Positions 11,448-23,871 are shown, counted from the first letter of the stretch. The stretch: DNA of 64,000 bases from Labia minor (GCA_963082975.1 OY720350.1:40045851-40109850), one strand, 5' to 3'. Numbers and translations are program-made. Notes: a model not told the origin generated them from the letters alone.

Positions 11448-12372
11448 TAAATATAACCCACGAAAAGTATTAAAATGTCGTATTGTCTTTTCTCCCTCTG
11501 AAAAAATAAGCTCTTTTTAAAAATAAATATCGGATGAATTATTTGTGACAAGGGTGGAAAGAATTTGCCCATGTATTTGTATGTGTCTACCGTTAAAGGG
11601 CGGCACTTTGGTCCTTTTATCTTCCATTTAATGGCGTCAAGAAGCTTAACATTAAAAAGTGTTCCGATGTTTTAATAATAACGCAAAGTCGTTGAAAAAA
11701 TAAATATCTATACATATATTTGCCGTGTCAGGAAATGAATGTTGGTTAATTAATAAGGGGGTGGATGACGATGGGGGCAGGTAGGCGCCAAAGCCAGTCA
11801 GACTCGAGGTTCATTAAAATACACTCTGAGTGATGTTCGTCTCTTTATGTCAGACGTGGTTTTTGTGTGGTATTAGAGAGATTCCTAAGCCCTGCTCTCT
11901 TTGAAAATACATTCATTAATAGAGTTCTAAAAACTAAGATCAACACTTTGACTAATGAACCGTGGATGTCTTTTTTAGACACCAATTATCAGCGCCATTA
12001 GAAGAAATAATAAGTCGATGGAATAATTATTATTCATTTTGATTTTCACGCTATCTTGAAATTAAGGATAATTGTAAAACAACCAAATAGGCTATCATAA
12101 AGATTAATTTCATATTATCTAGAAATTGTATATAGAAAATTAAATATAGGCATAGGAAAGAAGACAAATTCATTAATAAAAATTTCATTGATATGTGAAA
12201 CATAGTACACACATCGATGAATCTGAATGATTAGGATTGTTAGATTAAATATATCAAATAATATAATTATTTGAAAAATTTTGTTTATAATTTTTAAATA
12301 GATTGATTATATAAATTTAATTAGATGCTAAGACGTTGAATTTCTAAACTTGAGAATAATATGGTGTTTTAT
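10978..12372. other. AT-rich stretch with unique island
   Basis: Contains a (GA)n tract near 11060-11083, a (TA)n microsatellite at 11404-11443, and a less AT-rich, non-repetitive island at about 11560-11900 with GGGCGGCACTTTGG and GGCGCCAAAGCCAGTC. No gene is recognised. The minus frame at 11107-11307 is lysine/phenylalanine-rich low-complexity sequence. Confidence 0.4.
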
Positions 12373-12485
12373 AATATCTCGCCAGAGATAGTATTGCGAT
12401 CACGAAAATTTTCGATGTTGAGATTTTGATGTTTTTATACGTTTTGAAGGTTCCTGAATCATTTTCACTAAGGTTGAGAAAAATG

Positions 12486-12555
<70 letters not shown>

Positions 12556-13006
12556 ACCAAGATTACGCAAAAACGGTTTGAGCTAGAATGATGCAATTTG
12601 GTACATGGGCATTATTCAAAATTCATAGTTTTCTATCAACTTTGGAGAAATGTAGCTCAACCGGAACAGGGTCATTACCTACATCGTTTTTTTTTTCTTC
12701 TAAAGTGACCGTAAAAATAAAGATAAATGTTTGATAATTTTTCACATGATTAATAATTGTATAAAACTGCTATATCTAAAATTTCAGCTTAATTGACTCG
12801 CTGAAATTACCAAAATTAATTTTTTAACACTGCAATTCTCACGCGCCAACACGTGACGTGGGCATCAACAAAGAGCCAAACATGTGCTGGTTTAATAAAT
12901 ATTATTTATTACTTTATAATTTATAATTAATTAAATTTAATTTAAATATAATATATGTCATTTAATTCAAAACAAATCGGGGGATAGTCGAGTGGAGACA
13001 TTCCAG
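12373..13006 (+). mobile_element. HINE-A copy, opposite orientation
   Basis: Starts with TATCTCGCCAGAGATAGTAT, the 5' stem with loop GCCA, and ends with GGATAGTCGAGTGGAGACATTCCAG, the 3' subterminal repeat plus hairpin. The microsatellite here is a compound (TA)n(GT)n at 12490-12546. The core reads TTTGGTACATGGGCATTATT. The body matches 7954-8592 closely when reversed. Confidence 0.88.
12490..12546. repeat. Compound (AT)n(GT)n microsatellite in HINE-A
   Basis: About 13 AT units run directly into about 15 GT units, at the same element position where other copies have pure (CA/GT)n. Confidence 0.95.
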
Positions 13007-13742
13007 ATTTTTTCTATTTTAGTTTTTCCTTCATTCTTCAAAGAATATTAAATACAAATCATTTGTAATTCACCTTGTAAAAAGTAATTGAAGTATATAA
13101 AGTATTTATATAATTATACGAGTTTATGAATATGAAAAATAATATTACAATCATAATTAATAAATTATTATATTCATAGAGGAAGTTTATTAAACGAATA
13201 ACTATGATTAATTAATAATATATTTATAATTAAAATGGGATTATTAGTGGCTATATACAATATAATAGTTGCTAATTACCTGTTAGAATGTTCTCTGGCG
13301 TCTTTTTCTATTTACTGTTCAATGAATACTAAAATTCTTTTATTTTATTTTAATATTCTTTTTCAAAGAATTGGCCGAGTCGCCTTATCGCTTTTCAATG
13401 CAATCATATAAACAATCGAATTCTTCTGGCTGTGCCCGTTTGCCTCCTGCATTTATAAAATAAATAATATCATTGATTTTTTATATATTAATAATTAAAT
13501 TGATAAAGAAAATAATTTAAGGAATGTTTTTCATTAGAAAAAAGAAAATCTATAAATAATTTATAAATGTATACATATTTTCTTTTATATAATTACATTA
13601 GAAACAATTTTTTATTTTATATTATGTTGTTATAGATTATATATTATGATATTTTATAGCCTGAGTTTTTAATTATATATATTAAATTTAATTATTTATA
13701 AGTGATAAAGTCATGAGGGCATCGGACCCTCTCCATATATAT
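13007..13742. other. AT-rich stretch
   Basis: Mostly featureless AT-rich DNA. A less AT-rich patch at about 13290-13450 (GGCGTC..., GGCCGAGTCGCCTTATCGC, GTGCCCGTTTGCCTCC) is unique in the window and unassigned. Confidence 0.4.
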
Positions 13743-13859
13743 ATTAATAAATATTATTTATTAATTTTAATTTATAATTAATTATATTTCATTTAAATAT
13801 AATATATGTTAATTAATCCAATTCAAATTTGCGAGATAGTCAAGTGGAGACACTCCAGC
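13743..13859 (+). mobile_element. HINE-A 3'-end fragment
   Basis: The last ~117 bp of HINE-A: the AT-rich part with ATTATTTATTAATTTTAATT, then ATTCAAATTTGCGAGATAGT, and the hairpin AAGTGGAGACACTCCAGC. The element upstream of this is missing. Confidence 0.8.
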
Positions 13860-14383
13860 TTTTTTTGTTTAAGAGTGTAAATAAAAGTGTAAATTGCCTA
13901 AAATAACCTTCGATTTTGAGAGTCAATAAAAAAAAATGATAAAAAAAGTTTGAGGATGAAGGTTCAATTCTGAATAAATTTAAACTTAATTAAAAATCAT
14001 ATATATGCTTAAAAAATAATATGCCTAAAATGTTAAAATAGGTAAATCAATTTGTTTTTTAAGTAAAAGGAATTTTTTTTTTAATTATTCATTATTATTA
14101 ATTATAAAATTATAATTTATCTATATAAAAATAAAAATGTATTTTTAAAATTTATTATCAATTTTCTGATTTTTAAAAAAGGAACGATTGTGAAATTCGA
14201 GTATTTAAGAGATCTAATGAATTGTTTGTTTTTACAATATAAAATAATTTATATAATTTATCAAAATTATTCTTTAAAATTTAAAAATATAAAAAAAAAC
14301 CTTCTTATTGCCATTGTTTGAAATGATAATTACTAAATAAAATTGAATTATATTTAACAATATATTGGTAGATATTAAAAAAT
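13860..14383. other. AT-rich non-coding stretch
   Basis: AT-rich DNA between two HINE-A copies. Nothing is recognised. Confidence 0.5.
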
Positions 14384-14976
14384 CTGGAGTGTCTCCACTC
14401 GCCTATCTCGCAATTTTGAATTGGATTAATTAACAAATATTATATTTATAAGTTAAATTTAATTAATTAAATTATAAATTAAAATTAACAATTAATATTT
14501 ATTAAACCAGGGCGTGTTTTGCTCTTTGTTGATGGCATTACGTCACGTACTGGCGCATGATTGCCAGTCAACGTGTTAAAAAATTAATTCCAGTACTTTC
14601 AGCGCTTCAATCAACCTGAAATTCGATATATAGCAGTTTTATACAATTTTTAATCATATGACAAACTATCAAACATATATCTTTATTTTTACAGTCAGTT
14701 TAGAGGAAAAAAAATCAAAACGTGGTAGGTAATGACCCTCTTCCGAAAGATGTACATTTCTCAAAAGTTGATAGAAAACTAGAAATTTTGAATAATGCCC
14801 GGATACCAAAGTTCATTATTGTAGCTCAAACCGTTTTTGTGTAATCATATCTACATACACACACATTTATCTCATCCTTAGTTAAAATGACTCAGGAATC
14901 TTCAAAACGTATAAAAACATCAAAATCTCGACATTGAAAAATTTCATGATCGCAATACTATCTCTGGTGAGATAGT
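14384..14976 (-). mobile_element. HINE-A, near-complete copy
   Basis: The hairpin GAGTGTCTCCACTC, subterminal sequence CTATCTCGC, core ACCAAAGTTCATTATTGTAG, a very short microsatellite (ACACACACA) and the terminal stem ACTATCTC-TGGT-GAGATAGT are all present. It differs from 7954-8592 by scattered substitutions (for example GATGGCATTACGTCACGTAC in the CACGTG-like segment). Confidence 0.88.
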
Positions 14977-15241
14977 AAAAATTTAGATTTTAAATTAAAT
15001 GGTTCTAAAGTATAAAAATCAATATATAAAATTAAAAAAATTCCATATAGTAGAAAAATATATCCTAGGCATAATTCGTGATAGTCTCTGGTCGTACTTA
15101 TCTATGTGGTGATAGCAAAGTTGAAGTTATTATATTAAAACAGACAAAAACCACCTAATATATTAATTTAAAATTCCATTCTATTGTATTTTAATTTCAA
15201 ATTTAATTTTGAAAAAAATATAATTATATGTTTGGTTTAAT
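14977..15241. other. AT-rich spacer
   Basis: AT-rich spacer between a HINE-A and a HINE-B copy. Nothing recognised. Confidence 0.5.
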
Positions 15242-15867
15242 TTTTACCGACCGACGATAGTAAGGGAGGTATTGTTTTCACACCAAATTTCACATGTGGA
15301 GATTTTTACATATCTCCACGAATCATGCATTTTCTAAACAGAAAAAAGTATTTTTAGCATGATGTCTGTCCGTCCGTCTGTCCGTCCGTCCGTATAGATG
15401 TGTACAGCCTGAACGGCTCAACCGATTTTGATGAAATTTGGTATATTTACTTAATGCATCAGTGGGATGAATTGATCAACTTTTGGTGCAATTCCGGAAA
15501 CCGGAAGTGGTAGTATTAGCGATCGACGATAGGAAGGAAAGGGTTATTTTCACACCAAAGGAGATTTTTTTATATATCACCACGAATCATGCACTTTGTA
15601 TTGGTTTTATCCTCGAGAAAAATCATATTTATTAGTTTTTTCTTGATTTAAAATTATATGACGTCATCCAGCCATTCATGACGTCACAGCCTGGTCTTGC
15701 ATATATATTATAAATAAAATAAAATTAAAAATATTTATGTTATATGCCTATCTGTTTTTTATTACATTAATAGATATATGCAAATTATTTGAAATTGTTT
15801 CTGTAGCTGGAAATTAATTTATTTCAAACCGTCGGTCGGTTCGGACCTGGCCACAGGTCAACTTATT
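15242..15867 (+). mobile_element. HINE-B, complete copy
   Basis: Complete HINE-B on the plus strand by the element model. The 5' subterminal repeat is ACCGACCGACG (after TTTT), and the 3' partner CGTCGGTCGGT is followed by hairpin GACCTG-GCCA-CAGGTC and AACTTATT. The microsatellite (15362-15393) is (GTCY)n: GTCTGTCCGTCCGTCTGTCC and on. The core AACCGATTTTGATGAAATTT, the CCGGAAACCGGAAGTGG motif and an internal second terminal module (GCGATCGACGATAGGAAGG) are present. GACGTCATCCAGCC...CATGACGTCA forms an internal inverted repeat. Non-coding; like DINE-1 it must rely on an autonomous partner, not seen in this window. Confidence 0.9.
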
Positions 15868-16795
15868 TTTTAAGTAAGTAAAATTGCCTTCAACTTTATA
15901 TAACCCTAAAAAACCAAGCAAATGCATGTTTATCAAATCATTGAAATTTCACTTTATTTTCATTTATTTATCATCTTTTCAGTCAAAAATTAAGCAATTA
16001 ATTCAATGAATATAAATTGGTCTTTATCGCCTGGTTGCAACAATTATTAGTCATTAAGATTTGATTCCAACTGTATTAAAGGTTGTAACTTATCGTCTAC
16101 AGCAATTCATGATCTGCAATGGTGAGGCACTTCTGAATCTAATTGATCAATGAATGTGACTGTCCGGCTGTTGTTGTTGCTCCATTCGTCGAAATTAACA
16201 CTGCCTGCTGCTAATAAGATGGATCGTTGGCTAGAAATTAAAATGTGAACGTTCAGCTTGATTAGAATCAATGGTAGTGACTGGTTATTATGCGCGAACA
16301 ATGTCCCATAAAATGAACGTTAATTCTTGGAATATCTCCGTTTTAGTTATTTTGAGTAGCTCACTGTAATTACACTATATAATCAAACTTTTATTATTCT
16401 ATATATATATTAGATTGGAACCAATAATTTCAAAATATTTACTTTGACCTCTGATCAAATACTGAACAACTTTTTATCAATTCACATTTCATTTCAAGTA
16501 TCGTTAATTAGGCAAATTAATTTAAATATAAATTCAATTAAGTACCCTTTTAAAATTGTTTGAATATTCTTAACCAAACTTAAATGTGTTTACTTAATAT
16601 ATTTTTTTTTTTCTTTAATAAATGGGTGTGGTTGAAATTTTATTAAAATTTAAATAAACGTCTCTTCTGATTAATTATAAGGAAATATTTATATTAAAAT
16701 TATTTTATAAAGGGGGAAATAATCAATGTATTCTATTAAAAAACATATATATGTTAAAAAAATATGTTAATAAAAGCAATCAATACATATATAAG
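15868..16795. other. AT-rich stretch with unique island
   Basis: A less AT-rich patch at about 16020-16330 holds TTATCGTCTACAGCAATTC and CTGCCTGCTGCTAATAAGATG. The minus frame there (16107-16301) has no domain I recognise and is not called. The remainder is AT-rich. Confidence 0.4.
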
Positions 16796-17229
16796 AGGGA
16801 AGGTCAATAAGTCCGTGACTTTTTGAATGAAACGAGTTTTTGGATAAAAAATTATTTTATTTTTCAATGTAGTCTCCTTTGAGCTCTATACACTTTGTTT
16901 AACGTTAATCCAATTTATTTTATCCCTTCCAAAAAATAAGATTTGGTCTGGTTGGATACACGTTTCATGCGCGGTTACGAAACGGCGCAAAAACTCAGTT
17001 TCAGTGATGATTTTTTTCAGCAAAAAATAATGCTTAATGAGTAGACGAAAATAACTTTTTTCCATTATTTTCTAAAAGCACGAGGTAGTTTGCAATTAAT
17101 GGATGTCAAACAAAAACTAAAAGACCTAGCTGATTCAAATTTCGACAGGAGTCAGATGATAGTTATCCATTTTAGTTTTTGCGCCATTTCGTAACCGCGG
17201 ATGACTACACGGACTTATTAACCTACCCT
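16796..17229 (-). mobile_element. Internally deleted mariner (DD34D type)
   Basis: Terminal inverted repeats AGGGAAGGTCAATAAGTCCG (left) and CGGACTTATTAACCTACCCT (right, reverse complement AGGGTAGGTTAATAAGTCCG). On the minus strand the coding remnant starts MEKSYFRLLIKHYFLLKK (around 17060), a typical mariner transposase N-terminus, then jumps after about 30 residues to a C-terminal tail near 16860-16930. All three catalytic residues are lost, so this is a non-autonomous deletion derivative. TATA sequence flanks both sides, consistent with TA targeting. It preserves the empty site for the LTR insertion at 41,250 (AATAATGCTTAATGAG at 17027-17042). Confidence 0.85.
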
Positions 17230-18282
17230 CCCCTATATATATATATATATATATACTTTAAAGGCGTGTCGATGTATAAATATATATAAAGTTATAAGAA
17301 TTATTATGTCAATAAATTATTCATAATGATATTAATAATAAACAAATTTTATTTCATACATAAATTATTGGATAATTAATTAAGTCCACACAGCAATTAA
17401 AATTTATTCCTTTAATTTTATAGACTGTTTTATATTAATATTTTTAGAATTATTTTATTGATTATCTAGTAAATAAACCAAGACGATTTTTGGATAAAAA
17501 AGTAAAACAAATTCCTTAAAAAAACTTAAAGATTAAAATTCCATTGAATTTGTTTTTTATATAAAATATTGTTTTTATTAATTTATAAATTATAGCTGTA
17601 CTTGAATAGGTTTGATTCCTATATATATATTTATGTTCAATGGGCAAGGATTATAATTGAATCGTTGTAATTGTTTAATTTCACATTAACTATACTTAAA
17701 TATTTCAGTCACGACTGTGATAAATTTAATTAAAATTATTTTAATATTCCAAAATGTTTATATATTATTGTATATTTATAAGTATATATTTTATGTAAAA
17801 ATATATTTTATTTCATTAATAGAGATTAAATTTGAAATTATTTTAAGTAAATATTTAATTATCATATTAATGTATCAGATTTTACTTTATAATATTAAAT
17901 TATTCAAATATACTAATCGTTTTTATTAAAAATATAATTTGTTATTATAGAATATTATATATACGAAGTTGTAAGGGTAGAATGAGGGAGTAGATCAACA
18001 GACCTAAGACAATATTTCTATAGGTTATATATTGCATATTAATAATTCATTTAGATTATTAATTTTGATATCGTTGCTATATTTTGATTTTGTAATTTAT
18101 AGGATTTAGAAAATTGATAAATTTGTATAACCAATATTCATTAATGTAAAACTCATATCATTTTCTTTAAACCTACATAGAAAAAAAAAATTAATTGAAA
18201 GTGTGGAGATGAAATAAATCTATATAAAATAAATTCAAAAAATTATATATAAATACTTTTTTTTATATTGAATGACTTAAAT
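17230..18282. other. AT-rich non-coding stretch
   Basis: Extremely AT-rich, starting with a (TA)n tract near 17235-17254. The plus frame at 17717-17929 is almost all I, L, Y, F, K and N codons, as expected from AT-rich DNA. No gene is called. Confidence 0.5.
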
Positions 18283-19161
18283 CAGTGATTTCCAACCTTT
18301 CTGTACCCGTGCCCCTCTTTTTTTAAAAAAAAATACTTGTGCCCCCCTTAATTTTTGTAATAATCTAATTCATAAATACTTACATAATATAATAGGATAC
18401 AAAATAACACATTACACACATACAAAATTAAGCAAAAACATATTATAGATTATTATAGATTTTGACTCTGAGGGAACATGTGGCATGCCACAGGAGTATT
18501 TCAAATGAAGCAACTCACTACGACATGTAGCATGTATTAATACCACATGTTGTACAGTGGCGACAAATAAACTCCATGTCGTACAATTTCGGAAGTATCC
18601 GAGTAGTAGTGCATCCTTGCGGCAGAAACCAGGCAACATGGAGTGGAATATCGAAAAAACAACTTTATTTATTGAAGACTACCATAATTCTGAAGAGTTA
18701 TTGAACGTCAAAAGTTTTTTTATATTCTATTTAAAGACAGAAATATTAAAAAAGACAAATTAAAACTTCAAAATCCTTCCTGCTCATACGTGTGAAATTT
18801 TTGAAAAAACTACCATGATTTGAAATAAGTTTGTCAAAAATTTCAATAAATAAATAATTCTTTGACCCACCACCTAGGCTTTTTCCGTTTCCTTGTTCGT
18901 TGATTGCCACTTACAATAATCAAATAAGCAGCAGCCGCCACTACTTCTAATGACATGACGCACACTACTTGTCGCATTACTTGAAATGCTTTTGGCTCAT
19001 GCTTCAAGCAACGGCAACAAGTAGCAACAATATAAACGTGTAGCATATATAAATACCATATATATATAAAAATTATTTTTAATACATTCGCGTCCCCCTT
19101 ATAACAGTCTCGCCAACTCACCCCGGGAGGGGGGGGGCACCCCACAGGTTGGAAAACACTG
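18283..19161. mobile_element. hAT-type element, 879 bp, with 8-bp TSD
   Basis: Terminal inverted repeats CAGTGATTTCCAACCTTTCTG at the left and CAGGTTGGAAAACACTG at the right (reverse complement CAGTGTTTTCCAACCTG). The flanking 8-mers ACTTAAAT (18275-18282) and TCTTAAAT (19162-19169) match at 7 of 8 positions, as expected for a hAT target duplication. Subterminal GTGCCCC and GGGGGCAC runs are also inverted copies. Internal frames (18557-18763 plus, 18843-19145 and 18412-18639 minus) show no hAT transposase domain that I recognise, so it is probably non-autonomous. Confidence 0.82.
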
Positions 19162-21229
19162 TCTTAAATAGTAATTCTGAAAAGAAAAATTATAAGTTAT
19201 TATTTATATTGTGGTAGGTTGATAAAAACTTTAATTTAAAAATTTAATAATTTAATAATAATAATATTAATTTATCAGTCGAACATTGTGAAAATATTAT
19301 TGGTAATTATTTAATATTTATTAAATATACAATTGAGAAATATTTATATAAAATATTAAGGAACAAAAATCAAAAAAGAACAAATTTTTCGATTCTTGAA
19401 AGCATATTTTCAACAAACCTTGAACATAATAACCTAGTATAAAAATTTTAAAATTTATTTTATCAACTTTTATATATATATATATAACATTATTTTTGTT
19501 GTTTTTTTTTTCTTTTATCCTAAAACTTTGTTAATACTCACCCTTCTCTTTGACATTTTGATCGATTCAAAAAAAAAAAAAAAAATTGTATGCCTGGATT
19601 TTTAAGATTATACGTATATAATTTTTCTCCCCTGGTTACCCGGCAGTGTTAAGAGGATTATTTGTCCTGATGTTATTCGCCGATAGCATTTATGCTATGT
19701 GCGTGCCAACCAACCCTAAAACGCTTTACGCTTTTGATAAAAAAAAAATATTCATTCATAAACTCCTTTAATGCCCCTCTTTTTTCTATTTAAAGTAAAA
19801 TATATTTATATAAATAAAAAATTCTAAAAATGAAAAAACAACTCAAAAAAAAAAATAAAATAAAATAAAATAAAATACTCCTTATTTACAGTAAAAGACC
19901 TTAGATGTTTTGCTAAATGAAAAAAACAAATTCTTTGAGTTAAGGTCATTGTAGGGTGTATATTAATAATAAACCATTTTGTTTGACAAAAAAAAAATTA
20001 AATAGTAAAAAAATTGATATTAAGATCGTAATGATGTGATAACAGATATGACTTTTAGCTAATGTTTTCTTTAATAAATGCAAAAAAAAAAAAAAAAAAA
20101 AATAAAAAAAATAATTTTATACATGTATGTAGGTATTTTCTCAACTTCTTTCCTAAAAGTTATAAAAAGTTTATAAAACACAACAACAACAAAAAAAAAA
20201 CAAACTTTTTTTTAAGTAGAAAAGTAAAAAAGAAATTAACTTTTAAATTAAATTAACAAAAAAAAAAAAAAAAATTGTTTAATAGAGGTGGTTTTTAAAT
20301 TTCTTAAAATTTTTCCCTCAATTGAAATGAAATAAAAGGTAAAAATAAAAGATTTGATTAGTACAGGTGTTCAACATATAACTTTTTTTTATCAAAAGTA
20401 AATAAATTAGTTAAATTAATAGAAGTGATATAATTTGATATTAATATAAAAAAATCAAATATATTTTCAATAAAGAAAAATGCAATCAAAATTCAATTCT
20501 ATTTTTCTATATTATTTTATACTTTTAGAAATTGATTTTTAATCCATTCCATTAAAACGTTATGCCACTATTAAGTATATATCGTATTTGCTAAAATATA
20601 AAAGTGATTTTCTAGAAAGCCATTGAAAAAATAAGATTAGAAAAATTAAATAAAAAAAAAATAATTATTTATAATTTTAATAATTTTAAACACCCAAAAT
20701 CATTCTAACCATTTTTTTTTTGAATTTTATATTCGAAACACTATTTAGTTTTTAGTATTTTTTATATAATTTATTTAATATTTTTATTTATTATTAATTA
20801 CTGCACCTAATCAATTAATTTTTATTTCTTTTTTTCTACTTTTCTCTTTTTATTATTATGTAAAATATGGTATATTCATCTCTCATATTAAATAATAATT
20901 GTATAATTTGATATAATATTTATGTAAAAATCAATATTTATTAAATGAAGATTATTTCAAAATATAATTAATTAATACATAATATGAACAGTTTACTAAT
21001 AAATATGTCTTTATGTGATTATTATTTGATTAGGTACTAGGCCATTAACGCCATACTGTAAGTATTCCATTAATATCCGAAACTTATTAAAAAAAAAGAT
21101 TTTGATGTGCACATTAATTGTTAAATAAAGAAACAAAAAATAATAAATAAATAAAAAATAATTATATTAATAGTAATGGGGTGGCTGTAAATGTACACTC
21201 TGAACTTATACCTAACAAATAAAAAAATA
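19162..21229. other. AT-rich, A-run-rich stretch
   Basis: Long AT-rich region with many poly(A)/poly(T) runs (about 19569-19585, 20083-20109, 20260-20274) and an (AAAAT)n minisatellite at about 19851-19876. A small less AT-rich patch at 19628-19735 contains TTCGCCGATAGCATTTATGC. The frame at 20062-20256 is poly-lysine from A-runs. No gene is seen. Confidence 0.5.
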
Positions 21230-21552
21230 TCTTATCTTCTTATGCTAGTAAAAATTGGCCATGGGTTCTCAAAAACCGCTCTAACGATTTTTTTGAAATT
21301 CACACCAGAGAGAGTATTTATAAAGAAAAATTGAGTACTTTTAATCAGATCTCTGGAAAAATTCATATTTATTAGTTTTTTTTTTCTTTCTAAAGTTAAA
21401 TGTATATATGTGACGTCACAACCACCGCCTGTGATATATATATATATATATATATATTCTTGAAATAAAATTAAAAATATTTATATTATATTCATATTTG
21501 ATTTTTTTTATTTCATTAATCGATATACATTTAAATTATTTGAAATTGTTTC
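21230..21552 (+). mobile_element. Diverged HINE-B relic
   Basis: Colinear with the 15,530-15,810 part of the intact HINE-B: TTGAAATTCACACCAGAGAG, AAAATTCATATTTATTAG, GTGACGTCACAACC, AAATTAAAAATATTTATATT, then TTTCATTAATCGATATACAT and TTATTTGAAATTGTTTC. A (TA)n tract (21436-21457) lies in the middle. Neither terminus is recognisable. The relic at 63,835-64,000 shares its variants and may belong to the same subfamily. Confidence 0.65.
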
Positions 21553-22356
21553 ACACAATTTAAAAATTATATTAAATAATTAAAAAATTGTAAAATTTTT
21601 AAAGTATATAAAAATAAATTGTATAATATTTTTTAAAGGGTCGGGGTCCTGGTACTTTAATGTTAATGACCATAGTAACATTGAAAATCATTCTTTACTA
21701 GTAATATAGTTGTGTCCTAACATGAAATACTGACATTTTTGATACCCTCCCTTAAACTTTGAATCTAGTAATAATAATTTTTAATTTAACAAATAAATTA
21801 TGAATTAATTATTAATAGCATATATTTTCTTATTTGTATTTTAAAATTTATGCAATGATGTTAAATGCTTAAATTACATTACATGATATTTTCAATCTTG
21901 TCCAGGCATCTGTTATAAATTATAAAATTTTATTTTTCAATTTCTAACTTGTCTGGATCCCTAAGCGAATGAAATAAAAAAAAAAATTCTTCTGGATAAA
22001 AAGAAAAATAGGTGTGCCTGTGACAGTTTTTCAATTTGTGATAAAAAAAGATAATAATTTAAGATTTTTCAAGGATTCGTTTGCCCTCCTATGCTCATCG
22101 ATTCTATATTTTATACTCTAATCCTAATCTAACAGATTGACATATTATTTAAAAAAAATATTTTTTTTCTTTAATTTTTCAATTTATTTGACATTTTAAT
22201 CAATTGAATAGGAAATATATATTAAGTAAATTCACTATAATTAAAAAACATAATTAAATTAGAATATTTTTCGCAATTTTATTTCGAAAATAATGGTTCT
22301 GTACGGAATAAAAAATAAAATAATAATACGAATAAAAATAATAAATAATAGCAATA
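21553..22356. other. AT-rich non-coding stretch
   Basis: AT-rich DNA with poly(A) runs. Nothing is recognised. Confidence 0.5.
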
Positions 22357-22462
22357 ATTTTCGACAGGAGTCAGCTGATAGTTGCCTGCTGAGAGAAGCA
22401 CTGTTGCCATTTCATTTAAAAGACGGGCAATTCAAAATGTCACGGACTTATTGACTTGCCCT
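22357..22462 (-). mobile_element. Mariner terminal fragment
   Basis: About 105 bp nearly identical to the right end of the mariner at 23,872-24,135: TTCGACAGGAGTCAGCTGAT ... CACGGACTTATTGACTTGCCCT. It includes the terminal inverted repeat and untranslated leader only; no transposase codons remain. Confidence 0.85.
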
Positions 22463-23486
22463 GTATTTGAGTATGAATGTTTAATTTTTTAGTGAGTTAG
22501 TAAAATTCCTTTCCAAAATTATATCATAAAAACACATCAAGATTGGTTTATATTGTCTAAGAATTATTTTTTGATATCTCGTTAGTATATTTATATAAAA
22601 TTCATGATATATACATATTAATTACACTTAAAAATATTATATATATATCTATAATCTATGAAGTTGTTTGTGTAATAGAATTTATTTGTAAAATATACTC
22701 CATTTGAAGATAATTTATTGATATAAATTGTAGTGATAATAATAAAATTTCGCCATATGCAAATTAGATAGATGAGTAAAACGCTATTATAAATATAATA
22801 TTTTCAATTGAAATTGCCATTACGAGCGAATTAATTTCTCATGAATTATTTATTGATCAATTATTTTACTTTCGCCTTTCACTTGAACTCACCGAATTAA
22901 TTATAATCCAAACGATATTTGGTATTTGAATTAATTATAATCTAAGTGATTTTTTTTTATTTAATTTTACGCTAAAGGGGTGGGAGGTAGAAGCTAACTC
23001 CCCTAACCGTTAGTTACTAACCGGTCTCCCCCTTTTAACAGTAATGGCATTCTAATTCTGCAACTGATCCAAGTAAACAAATTCAATGCAAGGGGCGAAA
23101 GGGAGAACAGCTTTCGGCTCTAATGAAACAGTGCAAATATTGAATGGGATCAGGCCAAGACATCGTTACAAAGAGCGTTGATTAAACAACTCGATTTCCG
23201 GATTGACAACCAATCACAGATCATGTCGGATGCGAGACAGAGACAGAGCGAGATCAATCTTATGTCAAAGGTTAACTACTAATGGACACTCGAGATAAAT
23301 ACAAAGTGGATTATATCAATTGATTGGCTTGTAATTGAATCAAACCAATCGAATCAATTTCTATAAATAAATATCTATATATATTTATTTATTTAGTTGG
23401 TAAATAAAATTATTTTAAAATCAAAACATGAATAAGAATGTATTGTAATATAATTAATCGTAAACTTAGTTCTAATCGAAATTTAA
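22463..23486. other. AT-rich stretch with unique island
   Basis: A less AT-rich, non-repetitive island at about 22975-23330 contains TAACTCCCCTAACCGTTAGT, GGTCTCCCCCTTTTAACAG, GGCGAAAGGGAGAACAGC and GCGAGACAGAGACAGAGCG. It has no long open frame and could be host regulatory or untranslated sequence. The flanks are AT-rich. Confidence 0.4.
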
Positions 23487-23871
23487 ATAAGTTGACCTGT
23501 GGCCAGGTCCGAACCGACCGACGGTTTGAAGTAAATTAATTTCCAGCTACAGAAACAATTTCAAATAATTTTAATATATCTATTAATGTAATAAAAAACA
23601 GATAGGCATATAACATAAATATTTTTAATTTTATTTTATTTATAATATATATGTAAGACCAGACTGTGACGTCATGAATGACTGGATGACGTCATATAAT
23701 TTTAAATTAAGAAAAAACTAATATAGATGATTTTTCTCGAGGATAAAACCAATACAATTTATCATACTGATGCAGTAAATATACCAAATTTCATCAAAAT
23801 CCATTGAGCCGTTCAAGCTGTTCACATCTATACGGACGGACAGGCGGACAGACATCATGCTAAAAATACTT
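23487..23871 (-). mobile_element. HINE-B copy fused to mariner
   Basis: Begins at the 3' hairpin end (GACCTGTGGCCAGGTC, ACCGACCGACGG) and runs through the core CCAAATTTCATCAAAATCC and the short microsatellite (GGACGGACAGGCGGACAG) to CATGCTAAAAATACTT. There it stops abruptly and joins mariner coding sequence at 23,872. The internal terminal module and CCACTTCCGG segment are also missing compared with 34,544-35,220. Confidence 0.88.

Noticed and set aside
17717-17929. 70-residue hydrophobic frame that looks like a mitochondrial gene piece
   Set aside because: I/Y/L/F/K-rich translation is expected by chance from such AT-rich DNA, and no mitochondrial motif is seen.
22291-22310. Near match (18 of 20) to the left edge of the DD41D relic at 50,470
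   Set aside because: Too short, and the flanks do not continue the match.
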